Assembly: GCF_003853705.1 (NCBI RefSeq)
Contig: NZ_QTQI01000001.1
Location: 186,001 to 250,000, forward strand
From: Burkholderia sp. Bp8992
GTDB taxonomy: Bacteria; Pseudomonadota; Gammaproteobacteria; Burkholderiales; Burkholderiaceae
Direction: 5' to 3'
Length of the DNA: 64,000 bases
Shown here: positions 27,786 through 35,809 of the stretch, one piece after another
How the letters are laid out: each line of letters begins with the position of its first letter
Numbering within the stretch: position 1 is the first letter of the stretch
Translations under genes and position numbers: made by a program
Notes under the pieces: model-generated
The model's input: only the letters and a program-made list of their open reading frames with translations
Told to the model about the DNA's origin: nothing
Database searches by the model: none

Positions 27786-27863
27786 TCAGCGCGCGTGCTC
27801 CAAATGCGCTTTCATGAAATCGACCCGCGCGCGCACTTTCTGCGGCAGGTGCCGCGCTGCTAG
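27786..27863 (-). pseudogene. Remnant: last ~24 codons of a LysR-type regulator
   Basis: Minus-strand translation reads AARHLPQKVRARVDFMKAHL and then ends EHAR-stop (TGA at 27786-27788). This is the very end of a LysR-type regulator (the xxLPxKVRxFVDF motif). Similarity stops at the glutathione transferase stop codon, where the frame runs on into that gene with no LysR features. The rest of the regulator is gone, so a deletion or replacement must have joined the two. Confidence 0.7.
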
Positions 27864-28585
27864 GCGTCCAGCTCCGGATAGTGCCGGAAGATTCCCATGT
27901 CGTTGAACGGGATGCGGCGTTCCGATGCGAGATAGCGCGCGACGGGTGGATGCTGCGCGACGCGGTCATGCAGCGCGACGAGCGCCGGGATTTTCCGCTC
28001 GGCGCGCTTCATCGCTTTCGGAAACGCATAGCGCAGGCCCTCGACGATCTGGAATATCGACAGGTCTGCATAGCTCAGCGCATTGCCCGCGAGATAGCCG
28101 CTCTTGTGCGGATTCTGTCCGAGCACGCGGTCGAAGTAGCCGAGGAATTTCGGCAGCCGGTTCTCGAGGAAATCGGCCGCGCGCTCGGCCGCTTCCGCCT
28201 TCTGGTCCTCGTAATAGAGGCAACTGGCGATCGGGTGATGCGTATCGTGGATCTCGGTGACGAAATCGGCGACGGTCAGCTGGAGCTGGTGTACCCACAG
28301 CCGGCCGGCTTCGTCGTCGGGTGCGAGCCCGAGCCGCGCGCCGAGAAACAGCAGGATGTTCGCCGTCTGCCCGACGACCGCGTCGCCTGCCTTCAGGAAC
28401 GGCGGTGCGAACGGCACGCATTCGGCCTTCGTGCTGTCCATCATGCGCATCATCGCCGACACGCCCATCCCGCGCCCCGATTCGCGCGCCACATCGACAT
28501 AGTCTGCTTCGGCTGCCTCGAGCGCGAGCCGTACGTATTCGCCGCGGCCCTGGATCTCGGGCCAGTAATAGAGTTCATATCGCAT
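27860..28585 (-). CDS. Glutathione S-transferase family protein
   Basis: A 241-residue cytosolic protein: thioredoxin-like N-terminal domain (~1-85; YELYYWPEIQGRGEYVRLALE with an early Tyr, and VGQTANILLFLG for glutathione binding) and an all-helical C-terminal domain with NALSYADLSIFQ, the N-capping motif. The order resembles sigma/Mu-like transferases. The ATG at 28585 is preceded by AGGAC; an upstream in-frame ATG at 28786 lacks one. A LysR stump lies immediately beyond its stop codon. Confidence 0.88.
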   Translation of the reverse strand: MRYELYYWPEIQGRGEYVRLALEAAEADYVDVARESGRGMGVSAMMRMMDSTKAECVPFAPPFLKAGDAVVGQTANILLFLGARLGLAPDDEAGRLWVHQLQLTVADFVTEIHDTHHPIASCLYYEDQKAEAAERAADFLENRLPKFLGYFDRVLGQNPHKSGYLAGNALSYADLSIFQIVEGLRYAFPKAMKRAERKIPALVALHDRVAQHPPVARYLASERRIPFNDMGIFRHYPELDA

Positions 28586-29000
28586 GCTGTTGTCCTGTTC
28601 GTTGAACCGGATGCTGCCGGCATCGTGACGACCGGGCGGCCGCGCGCCGCCCGTTGCGAACAGACAGTCTAGGCGATTGCAGGAAAAGCGCCGCGCGCAA
28701 CGTGTGCCACGCGCGCCAGCAGCGATCGCGCCACCGGCGAAACAGGCATGCGATTCGCTTGCCGCCTGTGAAACAGGGTCGTCCACCGGCGAAACGGCGC
28801 GGCGATCGAGCGGATTCGACCGGCGATTTCACCGCAATTTAACCAACGCCGCCTAGGATCGCGCTTCGTCGATCGGCGACGCGTCGCGATTCCGGTTCGC
28901 GCGTGCTTGCTCGATTGCCTTTCCCCTTGACCCCGCGAATTTCGTTGGCGCTGCCTGTGGTCAGGCGCGGTCGGCATTCGCATCATTGCGTATCGTGCTC
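28586..29000. other. Intergenic region between GST and the Tat protein pair
   Basis: 415 bases between divergent genes, with no credible ORF. A 13-base direct repeat CCACCGGCGAAAC occurs at 28731-28743 and 28783-28795, 52 bases (about five helical turns) apart. Confidence 0.5.
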
Positions 29001-29822
29001 ATGAGTCAGCATTCCCCGGCTTCGTCCCGAAGAAAATTCCTCGCCGCCGCGCCAGCCGTCGCGGCTTCGTCGCTGCTGAGCGCATGCGGTGGCGACGATG
29101 TCACGTCGGCACCGATCGCCGACAGCGCGCTCGCCGCGCAGATGTCCGCGAAGCTGAATGCACAGCTCGGCGATGCGGCGACGGTCAATGCGATCGTCCC
29201 GGCGATGACCGACGTTGGCTTTACGTGGGACCTGCCGACCGTGCCGGCCGCGCAGATCGACGCGATCGTCGCGTACAGCTTCGGCAACCGTCCGAACGCG
29301 GCGAGCGGCAATACGTCGAGCACCGGCGGCAACCAGTCCGCGCTGCCCGATCCGGGGCCCGTGAACGAAGCGCTCGCGGACGCCGTGTACCGCATCCGCC
29401 AGCTGAAGCCCGTCAAGGTCTATGCGCAGTGGGAAATCGCGCGTTTCCTCGTGTCGAAATACGGGATGGGCGCCGACGTGCTGTCGTCGGTCGAGCCGGT
29501 GATCGCGAGCGACGGCTCGATCGTGTACCTGAGCACGGCGGGCGTCGCGGCCGTGGCCGTGTCGCGCGCGGGCGGGGCGGCGGCGATGGGCACCGTCGCG
29601 GTGGTCGGCCATCGCGATCACGCGAAGCGCTGCATCCAGACGTCGCGGCAGGCGGGCATGAAGGCGGCTGCCGTCGCCGAGGTGCCGTTGCCGACCACGT
29701 ACGACGCGCAGTCGGGCCAGCCGTGGACACGCAATCGCAGCCTCTACCTCGTGCACGACATGTATGCGCAGATGCTGACGCGCGCGATGACCGCGACGAT
29801 GCAGGCGTTCCCGAAGGGCTGA
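29001..29822 (+). CDS. Tat-exported putative lipoprotein of unrecognised family (paralogue A)
   Basis: A 273-residue protein I cannot assign. Arg10-Arg11 (SSRRKFLAAAP) gives a twin-arginine-type signal, and LLSACGGD with Cys29 is a lipobox, so a Tat-exported lipoprotein is likely. The mature part has GPVNEALADAVYRIRQL, ARFLVSKYGM and RNRSLYLVHDMY. The next gene encodes the same pattern, so the two arose by tandem duplication. No metal, haem or catalytic motif is evident. The ATG at 29001 was chosen over a TTG at 28986. Confidence 0.72.
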   Translation: MSQHSPASSRRKFLAAAPAVAASSLLSACGGDDVTSAPIADSALAAQMSAKLNAQLGDAATVNAIVPAMTDVGFTWDLPTVPAAQIDAIVAYSFGNRPNAASGNTSSTGGNQSALPDPGPVNEALADAVYRIRQLKPVKVYAQWEIARFLVSKYGMGADVLSSVEPVIASDGSIVYLSTAGVAAVAVSRAGGAAAMGTVAVVGHRDHAKRCIQTSRQAGMKAAAVAEVPLPTTYDAQSGQPWTRNRSLYLVHDMYAQMLTRAMTATMQAFPKG

Positions 29823-29848
29823 CGTCCTTCGCTCCCCATTCGACTCTC

Positions 29849-30613
29849 ATGACCATGACTACCCGCCGCCATTTCCTGGCTTCCACTTCCGTCCTCGCCG
29901 CCTCGTGCGCGGCTGCCGCGCCCGTATTCGCGAGCGACGCGCCGGCCACCGATGCCGAACTGCAGCGCCAGATGCTCGGCAAGCTGACGAACGAACTGAA
30001 CGATCGCGCGACCGCCACCGACGCAACCGGTTATCTGCTCGACACGTTTTTCTCGTGGGCACCGCCGACCTTCACTGTGGCCGCCATCAATACGGTCGCC
30101 GCATTCAGCTTCGGCACCCGCGCCGGTGGATCGGCCGCGGCACCCGTACCGGGCCCCGTCAACGAGGCGATTGCCGACGCCGTGTTCCAGCTTCGGCAGA
30201 AGGTCGCGGCGCCGATCTTCGCGCAGCAGGAGATCGCGAGCGTGCTCGCGTCGAAATACGGTCTGACGGCCGGCGTGACGTCGATCGCGACGCCTGCGTT
30301 GGCCGCTGGCAGCCCGATCCCGACGCCCGACGGTGTCGTGGCCGCGATCGTCAAGCAGGCCGGCTCCGCCGCGGCGCTCGGCAAGGTCGGCGTCGTCACG
30401 CATTCGGACCAGGCGTCGCTCGCCGTGCGCGTGTCGAATGCGGCGGGGATGCAGGCGGCGGTGCCGGCAGGCCTCGCGCTGCCGCCGCTCTACGATGCGT
30501 CCGCGCAGATGCCGGCCATGCGGCGGCGCGACCTCTACCTGCTGAACAACGCCGGCATGCAGCTCGCGATGCTGCGGCTCGACCTGATCAACCGCGAGTA
30601 CCCGAACGGCTGA
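29849..30613 (+). CDS. Tat-exported protein of unrecognised family (paralogue B)
   Basis: A 254-residue paralogue of the preceding product, 26 bases downstream and probably in one operon. The signal has TTRRHFLAST with two arginines and likely cleavage near FAS-D (residue 29); the lipobox of paralogue A is not clearly kept (AASC at 17-20). Shared blocks are GPVNEAIADAVFQLRQ, ASVLASKYGL and RRDLYLLNNAG. The two proteins may form a heteromer in the periplasm. Start alternatives at 29849 and 29855 differ by two codons. Confidence 0.72.
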   Translation: MTMTTRRHFLASTSVLAASCAAAAPVFASDAPATDAELQRQMLGKLTNELNDRATATDATGYLLDTFFSWAPPTFTVAAINTVAAFSFGTRAGGSAAAPVPGPVNEAIADAVFQLRQKVAAPIFAQQEIASVLASKYGLTAGVTSIATPALAAGSPIPTPDGVVAAIVKQAGSAAALGKVGVVTHSDQASLAVRVSNAAGMQAAVPAGLALPPLYDASAQMPAMRRRDLYLLNNAGMQLAMLRLDLINREYPNG

Positions 30614-30705
30614 CGCCGCCGGCGCAGGGGCACGGCGCAACGAGATCCGCGCGACGCGTCTGCGCGTTTGTCGCTCGCACGGATCGTGCGTGCCGCGGTT
30701 GCCGG

Positions 30706-30733
30706 GTAATGCCGATACAGGTATTGGCACTAC
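30706..30733. promoter_or_regulatory. 28-bp imperfect palindrome upstream of leuC
   Basis: Two 13-base arms, GTAATGCCGATAC and GTATTGGCACTAC, match at 11 of 13 positions around AG. The site lies ~67 bases upstream of a CATAAT -10-like box (30800-30805) that has a poor -35. This arrangement suits an activator such as a LysR-type protein. No T-run follows, so it is not a terminator. Confidence 0.5.
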
Positions 30734-30850
30734 CAGCCAAACCACTGTTTTTAATGGGTTTTTTCGCGTCCGGCCTGCGCCGCGACGCGCGCTGCGTGGC
30801 ATAATCGACCACATCCGCAAGGCTTGTAGTCACAACGACCCCGCATACCC

Positions 30851-32260
30851 ATGGCACAGACTCTCTACGACAAACTGTGGAACACCCACGTGGTCCACAC
30901 CGAGGAAGACGGCACGACCCTGCTCTATATCGACCGTCAGCTGCTGCACGAAGTCACGAGCCCGCAGGCGTTCGAAGGGCTGAAGATGGCGCAGCGTCCG
31001 GTGTGGCGCATCAGCGCGAACCTGGCCGTGTCGGACCACAACGTGCCGACGACGGACCGCAGCCACGGCATCGCCGATCCCGTCTCGAAGCTGCAGGTCG
31101 ACACGCTCGACGCGAACTGCGATGCGTTCGGCATCACGCAGTTCAAGATGAACGACGTGCGCCAGGGCATCGTGCACATCATCGGGCCGGAGCAGGGCGC
31201 GACGCTGCCGGGCATGACGATCGTGTGCGGCGATTCGCACACGTCGACGCACGGCGCGTTCGGCGCGCTCGCGCACGGCATCGGCACGTCGGAAGTCGAG
31301 CACGTGCTCGCGACGCAAACCCTGCTGCAGAAAAAGAGCAAGAACATGCTCGTGAAGGTCGAGGGCGCACTGCCGCGCGGCTGTACCGCGAAGGACATCG
31401 TGCTCGCGATCATCGGCAAGATCGGTACGGCAGGCGGCACGGGCTACGCAATCGAATTCGGCGGCTCGACGATCCGCGCGCTGACGATGGAAGGCCGCAT
31501 GACCGTCTGCAACATGGCGATCGAAGCCGGTGCGCGCGCGGGCATGGTCGCGGTGGACGACACGACGATCGAATACCTGAAGGGCCGTCCGTTCGTGCCG
31601 ACCGGCGCGGAATGGGATCAGGCCGTCGAATACTGGCGCCAGTTCAAGTCGGACGACGGCGCGCAGTTCGACCGCGTGGTCGAGCTGAACGCGGCCGAGA
31701 TCGTCCCGCAGGTCACGTGGGGCACGTCGCCGGAAATGGTCACGTCGATCGACGGTCGCGTGCCCGATCCCGAGCGCGAGAAGGATCCGGTCAAGCGCGA
31801 CGCGATGGAGCGCGCGCTGGCATACATGGCGCTCGAGCCGAACACGCCGATCGCATCGATCAAGGTCGACAAGATCTTCATCGGCTCGTGCACGAACGCA
31901 CGGATCGAGGATATCCGCGCGGCCGCGTATGTCGTGAAGAAGCTGAACCGTCGTGTCGCGTCGAACGTGCGGCTCGCGATGGTCGTGCCGGGCTCGGGCC
32001 TCGTGAAGGCACAGGCCGAGCGCGAAGGGCTCGACAAGGTGTTCACGGATGCCGGCTTCGAATGGCGCGAGCCGGGCTGCTCGATGTGCCTCGCGATGAA
32101 CGCCGACCGGCTCGATCCGGGCGAGCGCTGCGCGTCGACGTCGAACCGCAACTTCGAGGGCCGGCAGGGCGCGGGCGGTCGCACGCACCTCGTGAGCCCC
32201 GCGATGGCGGCAGCCGCGGCGATCGAAGGTCACTTCGTCGATATTCGCCAGCTGGGGTAA
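30851..32260 (+). CDS. leuC: 3-isopropylmalate dehydratase large subunit
   Basis: A 469-residue subunit of isopropylmalate isomerase (leucine pathway). The [4Fe-4S] ligands are Cys347 (IGSCTNAR), Cys410 and Cys413 (GCSMCLAMN), matching the E. coli LeuC positions closely. [31 protein letters not shown], seen here from [10 protein letters not shown] onward, is the substrate-site block. It works as a heterodimer with LeuD, encoded 217 bases downstream after a small lipoprotein gene. A ribosome site is not obvious. Confidence 0.97.
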   Translation: MAQTLYDKLWNTHVVHTEEDGTTLLYIDRQLLHEVTSPQAFEGLKMAQRPVWRISANLAVSDHNVPTTDRSHGIADPVSKLQVDTLDANCDAFGITQFKMNDVRQGIVHIIGPEQGATLPGMTIVCGDSHTSTHGAFGALAHGIGTSEVEHVLATQTLLQKKSKNMLVKVEGALPRGCTAKDIVLAIIGKIGTAGGTGYAIEFGGSTIRALTMEGRMTVCNMAIEAGARAGMVAVDDTTIEYLKGRPFVPTGAEWDQAVEYWRQFKSDDGAQFDRVVELNAAEIVPQVTWGTSPEMVTSIDGRVPDPEREKDPVKRDAMERALAYMALEPNTPIASIKVDKIFIGSCTNARIEDIRAAAYVVKKLNRRVASNVRLAMVVPGSGLVKAQAEREGLDKVFTDAGFEWREPGCSMCLAMNADRLDPGERCASTSNRNFEGRQGAGGRTHLVSPAMAAAAAIEGHFVDIRQLG

Positions 32261-32263
32261 CGC

Positions 32264-32410
32264 GTGACGGTATCGAAGGTCATCGCGCGGCTGGTTGCCG
32301 CGCTGGCGCTGGCGGGGCTGGGCTTCGGCCTCGCGGGCTGCAATACCGTCCGAGGCTTCGGCGAGGACGTCAACGCCGCGGGCAACGCGCTCAAGCGCGC
32401 CGCGGACTGA
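32264..32410 (+). CDS. Entericidin EcnA/B-like small lipoprotein
   Basis: A 48-residue protein starting with GTG four bases after the leuC stop, with GGGG seven bases upstream. Residues 1-23 are a lipoprotein signal ending LAGC; the mature part [20 protein letters not shown] is the entericidin signature. Such proteins are small outer-membrane lipoproteins, originally described as toxin/antidote pairs. Here one copy sits inside the leucine operon, translationally close to leuC. Its cellular role here is unknown. Confidence 0.8.
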
Positions 32411-32477
32411 CACCGCCACCGAGAATTTGTCGATGTGTGCCGGCCGCGTGCCGGCCCTTCAACCGGATAGACGGATC

Positions 32478-33128
32478 ATGGAAAAATTCACTGTACATAC
32501 CGGCGTCGTGGCGCCGCTCGATCGCGAAAACGTCGACACTGACGCGATCATCCCGAAGCAGTTCCTGAAGTCGATCAAGCGCACGGGCTTCGGTCCGAAC
32601 GCGTTCGACGAATGGCGTTACCTCGATCACGGCGAGCCGGGCCAGGACAACTCGAAGCGTCCGCTGAATCCCGACTTCGTGCTGAACCAGCCGCGCTACC
32701 AGGGCGCGTCGGTGCTGCTCGCGCGCAAGAACTTCGGCTGCGGCAGCTCGCGCGAGCACGCGCCGTGGGCACTGCAGCAGTACGGCTTCCGCGCGATCAT
32801 CGCGCCGAGCTTCGCGGACATCTTCTTCAACAACTGCTACAAGAACGGCCTGCTGCCGATCGTGCTGACCGAGCAGCAGGTCGATCACCTGTTCAACGAG
32901 ACGGTCGCGTTCAACGGCTTTCAACTGACGATCGACCTCGACGCACAGGTCGTGCGCGCGGGCGACGGCCGCGAATATCCGTTCGAGATCGCCGCGTTCC
33001 GCAAGTACTGCCTGCTGAACGGCTTCGACGACATCGGCCTCACGCTGCGCCACGCGGACAAGATCCGCCAGTTCGAAGCCGAGCGGCTCGTGAAGCAGCC
33101 GTGGCTCAACACCAAGCTGGTCGGCTGA
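32478..33128 (+). CDS. leuD: 3-isopropylmalate dehydratase small subunit
   Basis: A 216-residue swivel-domain subunit that completes isopropylmalate isomerase with Leu[17 protein letters not shown] near the start and [18 protein letters not shown] in the middle are the substrate-recognition motifs of this family. The ATG at 32478 has GGATC just ahead. It is co-oriented with leuC and leuB. Confidence 0.96.
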
Positions 33129-33205
33129 TCGTGCCTTTCGGGCGAGCGCGCCGGCGGCGCGTTCGCCGGCCTGCCTCATAAAACCTACCCAGTCAGGAAT
33201 TTCGC

Positions 33206-34273
33206 ATGAAGATTGCAGTGCTGCCCGGCGACGGCATCGGTCCGGAAATCGTCAATGAAGCCGTGAAGGTGCTGAACGCACTCGACGAGACGTTCGATCT
33301 CGAACAGGCGCCGGTCGGCGGCGCGGGCTACGAGGCGAGCGGTCATCCGCTGCCCGACGCGACGCTGAAGCTCGCGAAGGAAGCCGACGCGATCCTGTTC
33401 GGCGCGGTCGGCGACTGGAAGTACGACTCGCTCGAGCGCGCGCTGCGCCCCGAGCAGGCGATCCTCGGGCTGCGCAAGCATCTCGAGCTGTTCGCGAACT
33501 TCCGCCCGGCGATCTGCTATCCGCAGCTCGTCGATGCGTCGCCGCTCAAAGCCGAGCTCGTCGCGGGCCTCGACATCCTGATCGTGCGCGAACTGAACGG
33601 CGACATCTACTTCGGCCAGCCGCGCGGCGTGCGCGCTGCACCGGACGGCCCGTTCGCCGGCGAGCGCGAAGGCTTCGACACGATGCGCTACTCGGAACCG
33701 GAAGTGCGCCGCATCGCGCACGTCGCGTTCCAGGCCGCCCGCAAGCGCGCGAAGAAGCTGCTGTCGGTCGACAAGGCGAACGTGCTCGAAACGTCGCAGT
33801 TCTGGCGCGACGTGATGATCGACGTGTCGAAGGAATACGCGGACGTCGAGCTGTCGCACATGTACGTCGACAACGCGGCGATGCAGCTCGCGAAGGCGCC
33901 GAAGCAGTTCGACGTGATCGTCACGGGCAACATGTTCGGCGACATCCTGTCGGATGAAGCGTCGATGCTGACGGGTTCGATCGGCATGCTGCCGTCGGCG
34001 TCGCTCGACAAGAACAACAAGGGCCTGTACGAGCCGTCGCACGGTTCGGCGCCGGACATCGCGGGCAAGGGCATTGCCAACCCGCTCGCGACGATCCTGT
34101 CGGCCGCGATGATGCTGCGCTACTCGCTGAATCGGGCGGAGCAGGCCGATCGCATCGAGCGCGCGGTGAAAACGGTGCTCGAACAGGGTTACCGTACGGG
34201 CGACATCGCAACGCCGGGCTGCAAGCAGGTCGGCACGACGGCGATGGGCGACGCGGTGGTCGCGGCGCTGTAA
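33206..34273 (+). CDS. leuB: 3-isopropylmalate dehydrogenase
   Basis: A 355-residue NAD-dependent beta-decarboxylating dehydrogenase giving 2-oxoisocaproate. [14 protein letters not shown] opens the fold. The substrate loop has [14 protein letters not shown], the catalytic Tyr/Lys lie near [10 protein letters not shown] and [16 protein letters not shown], and [26 protein letters not shown] carries the Mg-binding aspartates (seen as [14 protein letters not shown]). An AGGAA site precedes the ATG. Confidence 0.97.
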   Translation: MKIAVLPGDGIGPEIVNEAVKVLNALDETFDLEQAPVGGAGYEASGHPLPDATLKLAKEADAILFGAVGDWKYDSLERALRPEQAILGLRKHLELFANFRPAICYPQLVDASPLKAELVAGLDILIVRELNGDIYFGQPRGVRAAPDGPFAGEREGFDTMRYSEPEVRRIAHVAFQAARKRAKKLLSVDKANVLETSQFWRDVMIDVSKEYADVELSHMYVDNAAMQLAKAPKQFDVIVTGNMFGDILSDEASMLTGSIGMLPSASLDKNNKGLYEPSHGSAPDIAGKGIANPLATILSAAMMLRYSLNRAEQADRIERAVKTVLEQGYRTGDIATPGCKQVGTTAMGDAVVAAL

Positions 34274-34300
34274 CGCGATGCGGCACCGATAACGTAGAAA

Positions 34301-34337
34301 GGGCGCGAACGGGCCGTGAAAATCGGCCGGTTCGCCC
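34301..34337. repeat. Hairpin after leuB
   Basis: GGGCG-CG-AACGGGCCG and CGGCCGGTTCGCCC can form a ~13-bp stem with a TGAAAAT loop, one mismatch and one two-base bulge. There is no T-run; it may stabilise the leu transcript end or aid Rho-dependent termination. Confidence 0.4.
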
Positions 34338-34348
34338 GCGGTTGGCCG

Positions 34349-34377
34349 TTGTGCGGGCCACCGGCTTTGTGTAGACT
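34349..34377 (+). promoter_or_regulatory. Putative promoter of the asd leader transcript
   Basis: TTGTGC (34349-34354), a 17-base spacer and TAGACT (34372-34377). The expected start site, seven bases past the -10 box, falls on the A of the leader ORF ATG at 34384, implying a leaderless message. Confidence 0.45.
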
Positions 34378-34383
34378 CGAACG

Positions 34384-34503
34384 ATGGCGCTGATTTCCCT
34401 GATCTCCCCGGTCCTGAAACTCCACGGCAACACTGCCCGTGTGGGTGCGCGCGCCATCGTCATCACGAAAACCATTACCACGAAAACGATCATTAAACGC
34501 TGA
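34384..34503 (+). CDS. Putative Thr/Ile/Lys-rich leader peptide upstream of asd
   Basis: A 39-codon ORF, ATG to TGA. Its last 14 residues, [14 protein letters not shown], contain 5 Thr, 4 Ile and 3 Lys. These are end products of the aspartate pathway, in which Asd, encoded 85 bases downstream, is a shared step. The codons (ACG/ACC, ATC/ATT, AAA) form an AT-rich island with ACGAAAAC twice. The composition recalls thrL-type attenuation peptides. No ribosome site is present, but the predicted start site coincides with the ATG. Translation and a regulatory role are inferred, not proven. Confidence 0.5.
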   Translation: MALISLISPVLKLHGNTARVGARAIVITKTITTKTIIKR

Positions 34504-34514
34504 TCGCCGTCGTG

Positions 34515-34559
34515 CCCGCCTGTTTCCCCGCGCGGTCACGCGGGGACGGAAATGGCGGG
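34515..34559 (+). promoter_or_regulatory. Long hairpin between leader ORF and asd
   Basis: An inner stem CCCCGCG/CGCGGGG (34526-34545, loop CGGTCA) and an outer stem CCCGCC/GGCGGG (34515-34520 with 34554-34559) stack into one structure, 12 bases after the leader stop. No U-run follows, so any attenuation would have to be Rho-dependent or translational. Confidence 0.45.
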
Positions 34560-34588
34560 GAAGCTCCATTCAAAGCAAAGGGTTAGTC

Positions 34589-35710
34589 ATGAACGTAGGT
34601 CTCGTAGGTTGGCGCGGCATGGTCGGCAGCGTCCTGATGCAGCGCATGCAGGAAGAAGGCGATTTCGACCTGATCGAACCGGTGTTTTTCAGCACCAGCA
34701 ACACGGGCGGCAAGGCGCCGTCGTTCGCGAAAAACGAGACTACGCTCAAGGACGCGACCAACGTCGACGAGCTGAAGAAGTGCGACGTGATCATCACGTG
34801 CCAGGGCGGCGACTACACGAACGACGTGTTCCCGAAGCTGCGCGCGGCCGGCTGGAACGGCTACTGGATCGACGCGGCATCGTCGCTGCGGATGCAGGAC
34901 GACGCGGTCATCATCCTCGATCCGGTCAACCTCGACGTGATCAAGGACGCGCTCGTCAAGGGCACGAAGAACTTCATCGGCGGCAACTGCACGGTCAGCC
35001 TGATGCTGATGGCGCTCGGCGGCCTGTTCCGCGAGAACCTCGTCGACTGGATCACCGCGATGACCTACCAGGCCGCATCGGGCGCGGGCGCGCAGAACAT
35101 GCGCGAGCTGCTGTCGCAGATGGGCACGCTGAACGGCGCGGTGCAGGAACAGCTCGCCGATCCGGCTTCCGCGATCCTCGACATCGACCGCCGCGTGCTG
35201 GCCGCGATGAACAGCGATGCGATGCCGACGAGCCACTTCGGCGTGCCGCTGGCCGGCTCGCTGATCCCGTGGATCGACAAGGATCTCGGCAACGGGATGT
35301 CGAAGGAAGAGTGGAAGGGCGGCGCTGAAACCAACAAGATCCTCGGCAAGCCGGCCATGGGCGAGCCCGGTTCGATCCCGGTCGACGGCCTGTGCGTGCG
35401 GATCGGCGCGATGCGTTGCCATTCGCAGGCGCTGACGATCAAGCTGAAGAAGGACGTGCCGCTCGACGAGATCAACGGCATCCTGGCGTCGGCGAACGAC
35501 TGGGTGAAGGTCGTGCCGAACGAGCGCGAAGCGTCGATGCGCGACCTGTCGCCGGCGAAGATCACGGGCACGCTGACGGTGCCGGTCGGCCGCCTGCGCA
35601 AGCTCGCGATGGGCGGCGAATACCTGTCGGCGTTCACGGTCGGCGACCAGCTGCTGTGGGGCGCGGCCGAGCCGCTGCGCCGCATGCTGCGCATCCTGCT
35701 CGACAAGTAA
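34589..35710 (+). CDS. asd: Aspartate-semialdehyde dehydrogenase
   Basis: A 373-residue enzyme reducing aspartyl phosphate to the semialdehyde, the branch-point precursor of Lys, Met, Thr, Ile and diaminopimelate. [18 protein letters not shown] is the NADP site, [15 protein letters not shown] carries the catalytic Cys, and [16 protein letters not shown] and [15 protein letters not shown] follow the gram-negative Asd pattern (catalytic His in the latter). AAGGG six bases before the ATG fixes the start. A strong terminator follows, so asd ends its transcript. Confidence 0.97.
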   Translation: MNVGLVGWRGMVGSVLMQRMQEEGDFDLIEPVFFSTSNTGGKAPSFAKNETTLKDATNVDELKKCDVIITCQGGDYTNDVFPKLRAAGWNGYWIDAASSLRMQDDAVIILDPVNLDVIKDALVKGTKNFIGGNCTVSLMLMALGGLFRENLVDWITAMTYQAASGAGAQNMRELLSQMGTLNGAVQEQLADPASAILDIDRRVLAAMNSDAMPTSHFGVPLAGSLIPWIDKDLGNGMSKEEWKGGAETNKILGKPAMGEPGSIPVDGLCVRIGAMRCHSQALTIKLKKDVPLDEINGILASANDWVKVVPNEREASMRDLSPAKITGTLTVPVGRLRKLAMGGEYLSAFTVGDQLLWGAAEPLRRMLRILLDK

Positions 35711-35752
35711 ATCCGCTGCATGTCCGGCCCGCGGGCCGAACCGCATACGATG

Positions 35753-35799
35753 ACGCGCCGCGTCGGCCCTGGGTCCAGGGCTGGCGCGGCGCGTTTTTT
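35753..35799 (+). terminator. Rho-independent terminator of asd
   Basis: ACGCGCCGCG pairs with CGCGGCGCGT, and the inner GCCCTGG pairs with CCAGGGC; six T follow. It separates asd from the convergent flgE-like gene. Confidence 0.88.
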
Positions 35800-35809
35800 C
35801 ATGGGCCGA

